64,000 nt of DNA from Burkholderia contaminans (GCF_029633825.1 NZ_CP090640.1:310001-374000), one strand, 5' to 3'; positions 1 to 10,403 are shown, counted from the first letter of the stretch. The notes: generated from the sequence alone by a model not told the origin. Made by a program: numbers and translations.

Positions 1-4
1 CAAC

Positions 5-220
5 ATGAACAAACTGATCGCTGCTCTGGTCGCTGGTCTCTTCGCAACGGCTGCTTTCGCACAAGCATCGGCTCCGGAAGCTGCTCCGGCTGCTGCTGAA
101 GCTGCTTCGGCACCGGCTAAGCACGCTGCCAAGAAGCACCACGCAGCCAAGAAGCACCACAAGGCATCGAAGAAGGCTGCAGCGAGCGACGCAGCAGCAC
201 CGGCAGCTGCTTCGAACTAA
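5..220 (+). CDS. Small exported Ala/Lys/His-rich protein, Asr-like
   Basis: A 71-residue protein. Residues 1-19 form a clear Sec signal peptide (MNKL, then a hydrophobic Ala/Leu/Val core ending AFA before QA). The mature part is low complexity: Ala/Pro/Glu-rich first, then a basic block with AAKKHH written twice and KASKKAAA, then an Ala-rich acidic tail. The basic AAKKHH blocks resemble the periplasmic acid-shock protein Asr of enterobacteria, whose Lys/His repeats are thought to buffer or chaperone at low pH; that link is by composition only. A strong hairpin terminator follows, so the gene is probably transcribed alone. The start lies only 4 nt into the window, so its promoter cannot be seen. 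Confidence 0.7.
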   Translation: MNKLIAALVAGLFATAAFAQASAPEAAPAAAEAASAPAKHAAKKHHAAKKHHKASKKAAASDAAAPAAASN

Positions 221-285
221 GTAAGCTTGCTGTAATAAATAACGCAGTCAAGAACACGCAGTCTTGCCGTTCTTACGGCGTTGAA

Positions 286-323
286 AGGCAGATCACCGCA
301 AGGCGATCTGCCTTTTTCTTTTT
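286..323 (+). terminator. Rho-independent terminator after the Asr-like gene
   Basis: AGGCAGATC at 286-294 pairs with GATCTGCCT at 305-313, followed by a T-rich run to 323. It ends the small exported-protein transcript and separates it from the DUF192 gene. Confidence 0.8.
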
Positions 324-383
324 GTGCCCGACGACACGCATCGCGTACCATGCGGGTCTCGTTTTCCAGATAGGAGCCTTGCT

Positions 384-884
384 GTGCAATTCTCCCTGCG
401 CTCGTCGCTCGGCCGCCTTGCGCGCGCCGCCGTGTTTCCCGCCGCACTCGCCGTCATGGCGTTCGGCATGCAGGCCGCCAGCGCGCAAGTGCCGCCCGGC
501 GCCAAGCAGCCGAGCGAATTCCCGCGTGTGAAGCTGCGCGCCGGCATGTACGTGATCGACGCGGCCGTCGCCGCGAACGACCCCGACCGCGAACAGGGGC
601 TGATGTACCGTTCGCAGCTCGCGCCGAACGAAGGCATGCTGTTCGTGTTCAACGAGAACGCCGTGCATTGCTTCTGGATGAAGAACACGCTGATCCCGCT
701 GTCGATCGCGTTCATCCGCGCGGACGGCACGATCACCGACATCGACGAGATGAAGGCCGAGACGACCGACAACCACTGCCCGCGCAACAACGGCGTCTAT
801 GCGCTCGAAATGAGCAAGGGCTGGTTCGCGGCGAAGGGCATCAAGCCCGGCATGAAGCTCGAAGGCCTGCCGAAGGCCCAGTGA
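384..884 (+). CDS. DUF192 family exported protein
   Basis: A 166-residue protein. I chose GTG 384 because AGGAG lies at 372-376, seven bases upstream, and because it opens directly into a signal peptide (basic N-terminus, hydrophobic core, cleavage ASA before Q at about residue 34). An ATG further upstream at 324 sits in the T-run of the preceding terminator and is unlikely. The mature part carries the DUF192 signature: REQGLMYR, EGMLFVF, the HCFWMKNT segment, IPLSIAFI and the closing VYALEMSKGWFAAKGIKPG. DUF192 is a small beta-barrel fold, usually exported, without an established biochemical role. It is flanked by terminators on both sides, so it appears monocistronic. Confidence 0.88.
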   Translation: MQFSLRSSLGRLARAAVFPAALAVMAFGMQAASAQVPPGAKQPSEFPRVKLRAGMYVIDAAVAANDPDREQGLMYRSQLAPNEGMLFVFNENAVHCFWMKNTLIPLSIAFIRADGTITDIDEMKAETTDNHCPRNNGVYALEMSKGWFAAKGIKPGMKLEGLPKAQ

Positions 885-920
885 CGGCCATTGCCGCGGC
901 GCGGTGCCGCGCAACGACCG

Positions 921-953
921 AAGCCGGCCGCCCGTTGCGCGCCGGCTTTTTTT
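921..953 (+). terminator. Rho-independent terminator after the DUF192 gene
   Basis: AAGCCGGC at 921-928 pairs with GCCGGCTT at 941-948, followed by a T-run to 953. It isolates the DUF192 gene from fusA. Confidence 0.75.
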
Positions 954-1100
954 CGCCCGCCGGCGGTGACGCCCGGCTTGATTCCGCCGCTGCCGGCCGC
1001 ATCTGCAAAAGCCACGCGCAAGCGCTATGCTTTAAGTCTCGCTTGACCAGCCCGGGCCGCCACTGTCGGCCCGCTTACATCCGAACCTAAGGAGGTTCAC

Positions 1101-3212
<2,112 letters not shown>

Positions 3213-3245
3213 GCGCGGCGCGCTCGCGCGCTGCTGCCTGCAGGC

Positions 3246-3277
3246 AAGGCCCGTCCGGTTCCGGACGGGCCTTTTTT
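3246..3277 (+). terminator. Rho-independent terminator of fusA
   Basis: AAGGCCCGTCCGG at 3246-3258 pairs perfectly with CCGGACGGGCCTT at 3261-3273, followed by a run of six T. A strong terminator 33 nt after the fusA stop. Confidence 0.9.
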
Positions 3278-3367
3278 CATTCGGCGCCCGCGGCCTTTTG
3301 ATCGGCACGCCAGGCGTTTTTTTCGCGTGCCACAATGGATCGCGATTCGTCAGATGGAACCATCCCG

Positions 3368-4378
3368 ATGCCGCTCACCCCTGCCCTGCGCCGCCTGCTG
3401 ATCCTCTATGCCGGCCTGATCGCCGCGAACGCCGCCGTCTGGCTGTGGGCGCTCGCCGTGTTGCGCGACCATCCGCTGCTGCTCGGCACCGCGGCGATCG
3501 CATACGGACTCGGGCTGCGTCATGCGGTCGACGCCGACCACATCGCCGCGATCGACGTTGCAACGCGCAAGCTGATGCAGGAAGGCCAGCGTCCGGTGAG
3601 CGTCGGCCTGTTCTTCTCGCTCGGCCATTCGACGATCGTGATCGCCGCGACGCTCGGCATCGCGCTGACCGCGTTCGCACTGCGCGACCGGTTCGACGCA
3701 TTCCGCGAGATCGGCGGCACGATCGGCACGGCGGTGTCGGCCACCTTCCTGCTCGTGCTCGCGTGCGTAAACCTGGTGATCCTGCGCGACGTGTGGCGGC
3801 GCTATCGCGGCACGCACGGGCACGCGCACGATGCCGCGCATGTGCACCGCCCTGCCGGGCTCGTCTCCCGGCTGCTGCGCCCGCTGTTCCGGTTCGTGTC
3901 GAAGAGCTGGCACATGTATCCGGTCGGCGTGCTGTTCGGGCTCGGTTTCGATACTGCAACCGAAATCGGCCTGCTCGCGATCGCCGCTGCGCAGGCGAGC
4001 CAGGGGCTGCCGGTCTATACGGTCATGCTGTTTCCCGCGCTTTTCACCGCCGGCATGACGCTGATCGACTCGACCGACAACGTGCTGATGATTCACGCGT
4101 ACGGCTGGGCGATGGACGATCCGCAGCGCAAGCTGCTCTACAACGCGAGCATCACGTTCGTGTCGGCGGCCGTCGCACTGGCGATCGGCGGGATCGAGGC
4201 AGCCGGCCTGCTGGCCGACAAGCTGTCGCTGACGGGCCCCGTGCGCGACGCGCTCGACGCGCTCGGCGAACGCTTCGGCTCGATCGGGTATGGCATCGTC
4301 GCCCTGTTCCTCGTCTGCTGGATCGCGTCGATCCTGTTCCACCGCTGGCAGCGCGCGGCTGACGCGCCTGCACGCTGA
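3368..4378 (+). CDS. Nickel/cobalt permease, NiCoT (HoxN/NicT) family
   Basis: A 336-residue inner-membrane permease with about eight hydrophobic segments that imports Ni2+ and/or Co2+. The NiCoT signature is intact: RHAVDADHIAAID, containing HX4DH at residues 52-58, then FFSLGHSTIV, LGFDTATEIG and GMTLIDSTDN. A cytoplasmic loop around residues 150-165 is His-rich (HGHAHDAAHVH). I prefer ATG 3368; the frame opens at ATG 3335, but that ATG overlaps a CACAAT that looks like a -10 element and has no Shine-Dalgarno. No urease, hydrogenase or cobalamin gene lies nearby to say which metal is used. The next gene downstream encodes an exported His/Asp-rich repeat protein, which may be related by function. 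Confidence 0.92.
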   Translation: MPLTPALRRLLILYAGLIAANAAVWLWALAVLRDHPLLLGTAAIAYGLGLRHAVDADHIAAIDVATRKLMQEGQRPVSVGLFFSLGHSTIVIAATLGIALTAFALRDRFDAFREIGGTIGTAVSATFLLVLACVNLVILRDVWRRYRGTHGHAHDAAHVHRPAGLVSRLLRPLFRFVSKSWHMYPVGVLFGLGFDTATEIGLLAIAAAQASQGLPVYTVMLFPALFTAGMTLIDSTDNVLMIHAYGWAMDDPQRKLLYNASITFVSAAVALAIGGIEAAGLLADKLSLTGPVRDALDALGERFGSIGYGIVALFLVCWIASILFHRWQRAADAPAR

Positions 4379-4490
4379 GCCACGCGCGAACGCCCGGACG
4401 TTTCATTCCGGAAACAAAATCCCCCCGACGATGCTGCGTGCATGCGTCGCGCGCTCGCACGCGCCTTGCGCGACGGGCACAAGCAGCCGA

Positions 4491-4506
4491 TGGCACGAAT
4501 CTCGCA
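4491..4506 (+). promoter_or_regulatory. Candidate sigma-54 promoter
   Basis: TGGCACGAATCTCGCA matches the RpoN consensus TGGCACG-N4-TTGCA with one mismatch and exact GG/GC spacing. It lies in the gap between the Ni/Co permease and the repeat-protein gene, about 165 bases before its start codon. Apart from this, the gap 4379-4673 holds no gene that I can support. No upstream activator site was recognised. Confidence 0.45.
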
Positions 4507-4673
4507 CATAGGGATTCGCACGGCGGGCCCGCGTGCCGATCCGCGTTCGCGGCTGGCGTCAAGCGCCGGCCCTAAGGCAATCGGTTACCGATAGGATAAC
4601 GAATCTTTTATGGCTCCCTGCACTACACGTAGCTAGCCGCGCGGCAACGAGGCGTCGCGCGCATGGGGAGGCC

Positions 4674-6212
4674 ATGATGCATAAGACGAAACAACCGTCC
4701 CGCCCGGCGGGACGGCGCCCTCGTGCAACCTTGCTGGCCGCGGCCGCGTTTGCGTGCTGCTGCTCGTATGCCGTCGCACAAACCACCACGCCTGATTCCG
4801 CGCCCGGCGCGAACGCCGGCGCAGACACCATCATGACGCTGGTCGCCGACGCTACGTCATGCGCGGCCAATCCGGCTGGGTGTGCGGTGCAGGTCTATGC
4901 CGGTCATGGTATCGGCGGGAACGGGGCCGGCCCGAGCAGCAGTGGGAGCGGCAGCCCTGGGCCGGCCAACGGTAGTGGCAGCGGCAACGGTAGCGGTGGA
5001 AATAACGGCAACGGTGCCGTCGGACCTGCCGGTGTCGGTGGAACGACAGGCGGAACGTCCGGCGGGACGAGCGGCACGGGTCGCGGAGGCAACTCGTCCG
5101 GCAACGGTGGTAACGGTAGTTCCGGTGGTAGCGGCACTTCGGGTGGAGGTACTTCGGGTGGAGGTACTTCGGGTGGCGGTACTTCGGGTGGCGGCACTTC
5201 GGGTGGCGGCACTTCGGGTGGCGGCACTTCGGGTGGTGGCACTTCGGGTGGTGGCACTTCGGGTGGTGGCACTTCGGGTGGTGGTACTTCCGGTGGCGGC
5301 ACTTCGGGGGGCGGCACTTCGGGGGGCGGCACTTCCGGTGGCGGAGGCCATGGCGGACACGGAGGCGGTGGCAATGGTGACGGCGGTGGTCACGGCGATG
5401 GTGGCGGCCATGGCGACGGCGGTGGCCATGGCGACGGTGGCGGCCATGGCGACGGTGGCGGTCATGGCGACGGTGGCGGTCATGGCGACGGCGGTGGTCA
5501 CGGCAACGGCGGTGGCCACGGCGACGGTGGCGGCCATGGCGACGGTGGCGGTCATGGCGACGGCGGTGGCCACGGCGACGGTGGCGGTCATGGCGACGGC
5601 GGTGGTCACGGCGACGGCGGTGGTCACGGCGACGGCGGTGGCCACGGCGACGGTGGCGGTCATGGCGACGGCGGTGGCCACGGCGACGGTGGCGGTCATG
5701 GCGACGGTGGCGGTCATGGCGACGGCGGTGGTCACGGCAACGGCGGTGGCCACGGCGACGGTGGCGGTCATGGCGACGGTGGCGGTCATGGCAACGGTGG
5801 CGGTCATGGCGACGGCGGTGGCCACGGCAACGGTGGTGGCCAAGGCAACGGTGGTGGCCATGGCGACGGCGGTGGTCACGGCAACGGCGGTGGCCACGGC
5901 GACGGTGGCGGCCATGGCAACGGTGGCGGCCACGGCGACGGTGGCGGCCATGGCGACGGCGGTGGCCATGGCGACGGTGGTGGCCATGGCGACGGTGGTG
6001 GCCATGGCGACGGCGGCGGCCACGGCAACGGCGGTGGCCACGGCGACGGTGGCGGCCATGGCAACGGTGGTCAAGGCACTGGCGGTGGCAACGGCGGCTC
6101 GGGCAATGGCGGCGGTCACGGCAACGGTGGCTCGGGCAACGGCGAAGGCAACGGTGGCCACGGCAATGGCGGCGGTCACGGCAACGGCGGCTCTTCCGGC
6201 GGCAACCACTGA
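4674..6212 (+). CDS. Exported Gly-rich protein with GGGTS and GHGDGG repeats
   Basis: A 512-residue protein of unknown function. ATG 4674 (or ATG 4677) follows GGGGAG at 4665-4670. Residues 1-35 look like a signal peptide: a basic stretch with RR at 14-15, a hydrophobic Ala/Leu core with CCC at 28-30, and cleavage AVA before Q. A short unique segment follows (to about residue 90), with one Cys pair in TSCAANPAGCAV. Then come Ser/Gly/Asn-rich sequence, thirteen GGGTS pentapeptides, a linker, thirty-eight hexapeptides of type GHG(D/N)GG, and a Gly/Asn/Ser tail ending NH. About forty regularly spaced His with neighbouring Asp suggest metal binding or a surface/matrix role; that is inference. It is not a collagen GXY repeat. 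Two other frames are also open across the repeats, but only this frame has a signal peptide and ribosome-binding site. Confidence 0.8.
   Translation: MMHKTKQPSRPAGRRPRATLLAAAAFACCCSYAVAQTTTPDSAPGANAGADTIMTLVADATSCAANPAGCAVQVYAGHGIGGNGAGPSSSGSGSPGPANGSGSGNGSGGNNGNGAVGPAGVGGTTGGTSGGTSGTGRGGNSSGNGGNGSSGGSGTSGGGTSGGGTSGGGTSGGGTSGGGTSGGGTSGGGTSGGGTSGGGTSGGGTSGGGTSGGGTSGGGTSGGGGHGGHGGGGNGDGGGHGDGGGHGDGGGHGDGGGHGDGGGHGDGGGHGDGGGHGNGGGHGDGGGHGDGGGHGDGGGHGDGGGHGDGGGHGDGGGHGDGGGHGDGGGHGDGGGHGDGGGHGDGGGHGDGGGHGNGGGHGDGGGHGDGGGHGNGGGHGDGGGHGNGGGQGNGGGHGDGGGHGNGGGHGDGGGHGNGGGHGDGGGHGDGGGHGDGGGHGDGGGHGDGGGHGNGGGHGDGGGHGNGGQGTGGGNGGSGNGGGHGNGGSGNGEGNGGHGNGGGHGNGGSSGGNH
5142..5336 (+). repeat. 13 tandem 15-bp units encoding GGGTS
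   Basis: Thirteen contiguous 15-bp units of the type GGTGGCGGCACTTCG, in frame with the Gly-rich gene. Differences between units are nearly all at third codon positions (GGT/GGC/GGA/GGG, TCG/TCC), so the peptide repeat is exact. Confidence 0.95.
5388..6071 (+). repeat. 38 tandem 18-bp units encoding GHG(D/N)GG
   Basis: Exactly 38 units of 18 bp, type GGTCATGGCGACGGTGGC. The peptide varies only at Asp/Asn and at one unit where His is replaced by Gln (GQGNGG). Silent changes are spread over the array. Such an array can expand or contract by slippage without breaking the frame. Confidence 0.95.
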
Positions 6213-6239
6213 CCGGAGACGTTGCCTGGGCGGGTGCCG

Positions 6240-7085
6240 TCAGAGCATCTCGAGCGCGCGCTTGCTGCGCGGCGGACGGAAGTAAGCGTCAAGCTGCGCG
6301 CGCTCGTCATCGCTGAAGACGAAATCGAGCGCGGCCCGGTTGTCGCGCACGTGTTCGAGCCGCGACGCCTTCGGGATCGCGAACACCCCCGGCTGCGCGA
6401 GCACCCACGCGAGCGCGACGCGCATCACCGACACACCGCGCTGCCGCGCGATCTCGTCGAGCGGCGAGTGCTTCGGCAGCCGCCCGTGATCCACCGGGCT
6501 GTAGGCCATCGCCGGCATCCGGTGGTCGGCAAGCCACGGCAGCAAGTCGAACTCGGGGCCGCGACGCGCGACGTTGTAAAGGATCTGGTTGGTCGCACAC
6601 GCGCCGCCACCGGCTTCATCGACGAGCTCGGCCATGTCCGCGGTATCGAAGTTGCTGACACCCCAGTGACGGATCTTGCCCGCGCGCTGCAGCGCCTCGA
6701 AGCCTTCGACCGTCTCTTCGAGCGGCACCGAGCCGCGCCAGTGCAGCAGGTACAGGTCGAGGCGATCGGTGCTCAGGCGCTTGAGGCTCGCATCGCACGC
6801 GGCGACGACACCGCGCCGGCTCGCATGGTGCGGATAGACCTTGCTGACGAGGAACACGTCGTCGCGCAAGCCCGCGAGTGCTTCACCGACCAGTTCCTCG
6901 GTCGCGCCGTCACCGTACATCTCGGCCGTATCGACCAGCGTCATCCCGAGCGCGACGCCTTCGCGCAGCGCCGCGATCTCGTCGGCGCGCCGGGCGGGCC
7001 GCTCGCCCATTTCCCACGTGCCCAGGCCAAGCTTCGGAATCGTCTCGCCGTCCGGCAGGACGACCGTGGCGATCGTGTCTGTCAT
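6240..7085 (-). CDS. Aldo/keto reductase family oxidoreductase
   Basis: A 281-residue cytosolic NAD(P)H-dependent reductase of the AKR (TIM-barrel) superfamily. The catalytic tetrad is visible: Asp52 and Tyr57 in VDTAEMYGDG, Lys82 in VSKVYP and His115 in LLHWRG. The cofactor-binding part includes WGVSNFD, the VAFNQ-like position TNQILYN, and IPKASRLEHVRDN. The start at 7085 is preceded by GAGGAA; the frame stays open upstream, but that part has no AKR similarity. The substrate cannot be told from sequence. It runs convergent to the repeat-protein gene and divergent from the GntR regulator gene, which may control it. Confidence 0.9.
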   Translation of the reverse strand: MTDTIATVVLPDGETIPKLGLGTWEMGERPARRADEIAALREGVALGMTLVDTAEMYGDGATEELVGEALAGLRDDVFLVSKVYPHHASRRGVVAACDASLKRLSTDRLDLYLLHWRGSVPLEETVEGFEALQRAGKIRHWGVSNFDTADMAELVDEAGGGACATNQILYNVARRGPEFDLLPWLADHRMPAMAYSPVDHGRLPKHSPLDEIARQRGVSVMRVALAWVLAQPGVFAIPKASRLEHVRDNRAALDFVFSDDERAQLDAYFRPPRSKRALEML

Positions 7086-7251
7086 GCGTTCCTCGTTGCG
7101 GATTCGTGGCCGCGCACCGCGGCCCAGCCATGGAATACGACACATCAGTGTAGTCAATCGGCGCGCCATTCACCTATTGCACGGCAAAAACCGGCTATAA
7201 CGGCGCCACGTGATGACTTAGAATGGCCGCAATCAGATCGATACCCACTCC

Positions 7252-7998
7252 ATGAAGGCATCCACGGACGACCGCTGGCAGGACCTGCGCCCCGACCCCG
7301 ACAACGACACGCCGCTCTACCTGCAGCTCGCCCGCAAGCTCGGCGACGCGATCCACGACAACCGCTGGACGGCCGGGGAGGCATTGCCCTCCGAACGCGT
7401 GCTGTCCGATGCGCTCGGCGTCTCGCGCATCACCGCGCGCAAGGCGATCGCGCTGCTCGTCGAGCAAGGCCTGATTCGCCGCACGCAGGGCGCCGGCAAC
7501 TTCATCCAGCCACGCTATGAAGATCCGCTGTCGCGGCTGTCGAGCTTCAGCGAAATGCTCGAGCGCCGCGGCTTCAAGCCGAGCTCGCAATGGCTCGCGC
7601 GCGAGATCCAGCCGGCGAACCGCGACGAAGTGATCCAGCTCGGGCTGTCGCCGGCCGCGTCGGTCACGCGCCTGAAGCGCCTGCGTCTCGCCGACGGCAT
7701 CGTGATGGCCGTCGAGAATTCGACGTTTCCCGCGACGCTGATCCCCGATCCGCAGGCGATCGGCGGCTCGCTGTACAGCTATCTCGAAGCGCGCGGCACG
7801 CCGATCGTGCGCGCACTGCAGCATTTCCGCGCCGTCAACGCGACCGACGAGATCGCCGAGCAGATGGGCATCGCGCCGCACGACGCGCTGCTGCTGATCA
7901 CACGAATCGGCTATACGTCGGACCAGCGCGCGATCGAACTGACCGACACCTACTGCCGCAACGACTACTACGACTTCGTCGTCGAGCTGCGCAAGTAA
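7252..7998 (+). CDS. GntR family (HutC/UTRA) transcriptional regulator
   Basis: A 248-residue regulator. Residues about 20-85 form the GntR winged helix-turn-helix (TPLYLQLARKL..., LPSERVLSDALGVSRITARKAIALLVEQGLI). Residues about 105-240 form a UTRA effector-binding domain (SSFSEMLERRG...LSRLKR-like VTRLKRLRLADG...). UTRA proteins sense small metabolites such as sugar phosphates, urocanate or fatty acids; the ligand here is unknown. It is divergent from the aldo/keto reductase gene, and the 166-bp gap between them would hold both promoters. TAGAAT at about 7218-7223 is a possible -10. Confidence 0.9.
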   Translation: MKASTDDRWQDLRPDPDNDTPLYLQLARKLGDAIHDNRWTAGEALPSERVLSDALGVSRITARKAIALLVEQGLIRRTQGAGNFIQPRYEDPLSRLSSFSEMLERRGFKPSSQWLAREIQPANRDEVIQLGLSPAASVTRLKRLRLADGIVMAVENSTFPATLIPDPQAIGGSLYSYLEARGTPIVRALQHFRAVNATDEIAEQMGIAPHDALLLITRIGYTSDQRAIELTDTYCRNDYYDFVVELRK

Positions 7999-8019
7999 CG
8001 CCGGCCGCGCCGCCGGCGC

Positions 8020-9411
8020 TCACAGCCAGCGCGCGTCATCGGTGCCGAGCGGCACGGGCGGTCGCGCAAGCGACGGCGGCGTCGCCGACAACCGCTCGGC
8101 CGGCCGCACCACATCGAGCGTGCCGAACGGCGACGCGATGCGCTCGATCCGGTCGCGCACGTCGGTGCGCGTGAAGTCGGGTGCCTGCAGGCCGTCCGGC
8201 ACGATGCCGAACGACTGCAGCCAGCGTCCCGTCTGCGCGAGCGACAGCCGTACGTGCCAGCTTCCCCCTTCGCGCGCCCGGCGCGCGAGCGCGATCATCG
8301 CACCGAACGCCGCGAGATAACCCGTTGCATGATCGAGCGCCTGGCACGGCAGGTGGCGCGGCCCGTCCGCGTGCGCGGCCTGCTGCTCCTGCCATGCGAT
8401 CCCGCTCGCCGACTGCACGAGGCTGTCGAAGCCGCGCCGCTGCGCCCACGGCCCCGCATGCCCGTACGCGGATATCGATACGTACACGATGCCGGGCCGC
8501 CGCATCGCCAGTGCGTGGGGCGCGAAGCCGCGCGCTGCGAGCGCGCCGGGCCGGTACGACTGCAGGAACACATCCGCATCGTGTGCGAGCGCGTGCAGCG
8601 TATCGATGCCCGCCGCGTCGCGCAGGTCGATCCACGCCGAACGCTTGCCGCGCCCGTTGTCGATCACGAGCGGCGCGATGTTCGGCAGGTGCGGGCCGTT
8701 GACGAGCAGCGTCTGCGCGCCGTGCGACGCCAGCGTGCGGCCCGCGACCGGCCCGGCGATGATGCGCGTGAGATCGAGCACACGCACACCCGTGAGCGGC
8801 TGGCCGGCTTCGCCGCGACCGATCGGCTCGACCGGCGCGTCACCGATCCGCTCGATTTCGAACAGCGGCAGCGACGCGATCGCGCGCGCCTGCTCGAGCG
8901 ACGCCCACTCGTCAGGTGTTCTGATCAATGCCGCGCACAGCCCGGCGTCGGCCAGCGCGGTATCGAGTGCCGCACCGTCCCGCGCGCGGATCGCCGCGGC
9001 AACAGCGTCCCGCTGCGCGCCGCAGCCGAGTACGTCGAGAATTCCGTTCAGGTGATGCGGGAAGTTCGCGTGCAACTGGATCCAGCGGCCGTCGCCCGTC
9101 TCGAAGAAGCCCGTCACCGGATGACGCAACTCCGGCGGCGGACCATCGTCCACGCGCAGGTAGCGTTCGCTGCGGAACGCGACGAGCGCGTCGCGCACCG
9201 ACACGTCGACGGATTGCGCGACGCCCGTGCGAAGGCGGTGGCATTCGGCCGCCGCGAGCCCGGCTGCCGCGATCGTCGCCGCGGCCAGCGTGCCGACGCG
9301 GAAGGTCGACGGCAACGTCGTGTCCTGCCCCGTCACGGTCGCACGGGCGAGCGTGCCGGGGTCGCCGCGTGCGAGCCGCCACAGATGCGCCAAAGCGAGT
9401 TCGGGTGTCAT
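8020..9411 (-). CDS. Family III CoA-transferase (CaiB/BaiF), permuted domain order
   Basis: A 463-residue protein of the CaiB/BaiF class, which moves CoA between carboxylic acids through an aspartyl-CoA intermediate. The Rossmann-like opening that normally starts the family (GVRVLDLTRIIAGPVAG) begins only near residue 215, and is followed by the usual VFLQSYRPGALAARG, YVSISAYGHAGPW and ALDHATGYLAAFGAM (candidate catalytic Asp). Elements that normally come later (HRLRTGVAQSVDVSVRDAL, GFFETGDGRWIQLH) lie before it. The order is therefore circularly permuted. The start at 9411 is the first Met of the family-like sequence; the frame is open to 9603, but that part looks non-coding. Its stop is 21 bp from the GntR stop. 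The substrate is unknown. Confidence 0.85.
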   Translation of the reverse strand: MTPELALAHLWRLARGDPGTLARATVTGQDTTLPSTFRVGTLAAATIAAAGLAAAECHRLRTGVAQSVDVSVRDALVAFRSERYLRVDDGPPPELRHPVTGFFETGDGRWIQLHANFPHHLNGILDVLGCGAQRDAVAAAIRARDGAALDTALADAGLCAALIRTPDEWASLEQARAIASLPLFEIERIGDAPVEPIGRGEAGQPLTGVRVLDLTRIIAGPVAGRTLASHGAQTLLVNGPHLPNIAPLVIDNGRGKRSAWIDLRDAAGIDTLHALAHDADVFLQSYRPGALAARGFAPHALAMRRPGIVYVSISAYGHAGPWAQRRGFDSLVQSASGIAWQEQQAAHADGPRHLPCQALDHATGYLAAFGAMIALARRAREGGSWHVRLSLAQTGRWLQSFGIVPDGLQAPDFTRTDVRDRIERIASPFGTLDVVRPAERLSATPPSLARPPVPLGTDDARWL

Positions 9412-9861
9412 GGCGGAATGAGCGGTGAGGAAGACAAGATCGAGTCTAGGATCGGCGGCAGTCGCGAGCAATACTGGCTGCACGAATCCGCATGTCATGC
9501 ACGGTCGCATTCCCTGCGCTCCGGCAGAAGCGGCCGACATCACACCTTCCTGTGCGCGGGAAGCCAGCCGTTCTCCTCCATACCGGCGCGAACCCCTGCA
9601 CATGTGAACCGTGACCTGCTGCGCTCACTACCGGATCACGCAACCGGGCACCGCTCCCATCACGCGGACCGAGCGTGGCTGCCCGCACGCTGCCGTGCCG
9701 ACGCGAAACGCTCGCGCGGCGGCGGCGAACGTTCGTTCGACCGGAATGCACCCGAGCCGGACTCGCAGATCACCCAGATCGCCGCATGACCAAACGGCCT
9801 GCAGGATCACGCATGCGCTCGAACAATGTCAGGACAGGGAACGAATCCCGCCCCGGGCGCG
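9412..9861. other. Intergenic stretch without a supportable gene
   Basis: 450 bases between the CoA-transferase start and the DUF2917 stop. Several frames are open, as expected at this GC content, but none has a ribosome-binding site, family similarity or sensible composition. No hairpin with a T-run was seen. It must contain the promoter of the CoA-transferase gene. Confidence 0.5.
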
Positions 9862-10185
9862 CTACGTCGGCAGCGATACGGGCGCATGACGCCGGCCGTC
9901 TCGCCACGAGACGAGCGGCCTCCACCACGGGTGCGCAGCGCGCGGCGCCGGCACCTCGAGCGGACCGAACGCGAACGTCGCACGCTGCGACCCCGCGCTG
10001 ACCCATACATGCATGCCGGGCGTCAGCATCAGCGAGGCCCCGGCCCCCAGCCAGTGATCATCCGGCAAGCCCTCGATCGTCGCCCAAACCTCGCCGTCGG
10101 CCACCTCCAGCGAGGTGCGATCGACGATCCGCCACCGACCGGCCGGCTCGTCGCCATCGATCACATAAAGTCGCAGTTCGCGCAT
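9862..10185 (-). CDS. DUF2917 domain protein
   Basis: A 107-residue protein. The start at 10185 is set by AGGAGG eight bases upstream (CAGGAGGCTGCC then ATG). The core WRIVDRTSLEVADGEVWATIEG, DDHWLGAGASLMLTPG and HVWVSAG is the DUF2917 pattern, a short all-beta domain common in Burkholderiales with no assigned function. The last 25 residues (HPWWRPLVSW and a basic tail) are variable. It is divergent from the DHA2 efflux gene. Confidence 0.8.
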   Translation of the reverse strand: MRELRLYVIDGDEPAGRWRIVDRTSLEVADGEVWATIEGLPDDHWLGAGASLMLTPGMHVWVSAGSQRATFAFGPLEVPAPRAAHPWWRPLVSWRDGRRHAPVSLPT

Positions 10186-10403
10186 GGCAGCCTCCTGGTC
10201 GCACGGGTCCGATGGCGTCAGTATTTCGGACAGCGGCAGCACACGGACAGATACGGCTGCAGACACTTTTGGCTGAACTGTACTGGTCGATCGACGGGGA
10301 CGGGCGCCCGCCGGCCGGACTTCGCGCCGCCCTTGCGCCGAACCGGCACGACGCGACGGCTTTCCCTACAATGTCGGCTGTCCCGCGCCACCATCCCGCC
10401 CCC

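Noticed and set aside
5142..6071. CRISPR array or collagen-like domain
   Set aside because: Units are contiguous with no spacers, and the peptide does not follow the GXY triplet of collagen or the GGxGxDxux of RTX repeats.
4857..6209. Long antisense frame (AVAVTT-type repeats) and a second plus-strand frame (4882-6285) over the repeat arrays
   Set aside because: Unit lengths of 15 and 18 bp keep several frames open. Only the Gly frame has a ribosome-binding site and signal peptide.
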